From contig JAFWXG010000161.1 of assembly GCA_017523005.1 (NCBI GenBank), positions 1 to 5,895 on the forward strand: a stretch of DNA of 5,895 nucleotides, in the 5' to 3' direction. This DNA is from Clostridia bacterium. GTDB lineage: Bacteria; Bacillota; Clostridia; RGIG6154. The notes under the pieces are model-generated. The model did not search any database. It saw only the letters and a list, made by a program, of their open reading frames with translations, and was not told where the DNA came from. This document shows, piece by piece, positions 5,861 through 5,895 of this stretch (position 1 is its first letter; every line of letters starts with the position of its first letter). The translations under genes were made by a program, and so were the position numbers.

Positions 5861-5895
5861 ACGACGCCGTCAATTATCATGTGCAGTCGAAAGAC

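Larger units (their letters stand above)
5744..5895. other. Non-coding or unassigned region upstream of ddl
   Basis: These 152 nt contain no gene I can support. The left half is very AT-rich and holds the ddl ribosome site and a TATAAT box. The right half is richer in G+C and contains the paired inverted repeats and a short GACGGCGTC near-palindrome (5863-5871). One minus-strand frame stays open from the window edge to a TAA at 5791-5793 (34 codons), so it might be the 3' end of a gene to the right. The frame uses two CGA codons and resembles no protein I know, so I do not call it. Confidence 0.5.

Noticed and set aside
5791..5895. Minus-strand open frame running in from the right edge to a TAA at 5791-5793 (34 codons).
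   Set aside because: Short, no recognised motif, codon use unlike the neighbouring genes, and overlaps inverted repeats; could equally be non-coding.
5793..5895. Plus-strand open frame starting ATGCCC at 5793 and running off the edge.
   Set aside because: No ribosome site, opposite strand to all genes, and it runs through the same inverted repeats; likely a chance frame.
1..5895. CRISPR array, tRNA/rRNA genes, insertion sequences or defence genes.
   Set aside because: No direct-repeat arrays, no cloverleaf candidates, no transposase motifs and no nuclease or helicase motifs were seen on either strand.

Overview
The window reads as a compact, AT-rich stretch of chromosome from a low-GC Gram-positive bacterium, most likely an anaerobic member of the Clostridia. 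The reasons are strong AGGAGG-type ribosome binding sites, many A/T-ending codons, an S-layer-homology (SLH) protein with a signal peptide, a DUF1934 (YwiB-like) gene and a DUF3343/NifS-like pair. The sequence does not let me name a species. Every supported gene lies on the minus strand, so transcription runs from high to low coordinates.

Right edge to about 5744: a non-coding or unassigned leader. It holds a perfect TATAAT box for the first operon and, further upstream, two mutually exclusive hairpins. From 5743 down to 711 lies one tightly packed five-gene operon: ddl (D-alanine--D-alanine ligase), a DUF1934 protein overlapping ddl by 8 nt, a secreted SLH-domain protein with an unassigned C-terminal half, a secreted S41/C-terminal processing protease with PDZ and peptidoglycan-binding domains, and a short-chain dehydrogenase that resembles YmfI (the EF-P 5-aminopentanone reductase) more than FabG in its active-site region. 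The gaps are 11, 20 and 21 nt and each gene has its own Shine-Dalgarno site. A good rho-independent terminator (675-705) closes the operon.

Left of the terminator is a small cysteine-containing protein of unknown function (364-648). Next comes a probable promoter (344-372) driving a DUF3343 gene (32-283). That gene overlaps by 17 nt the start of a class-V aminotransferase/cysteine desulfurase, of which only the first 16 codons are inside the window. This pair looks like a sulfur- or selenium-handling module.

Functionally, the main operon is mostly about the cell envelope: peptidoglycan precursor synthesis (Ddl), an SLH protein probably held on the wall, and a protease acting outside the membrane. 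The SDR may add a translation-factor modification step. Nothing here is clearly a defence system, mobile element, CRISPR array or RNA gene. The least explained items are the C-terminal half of the SLH protein, the 94-residue orphan, and the structured DNA upstream of ddl.
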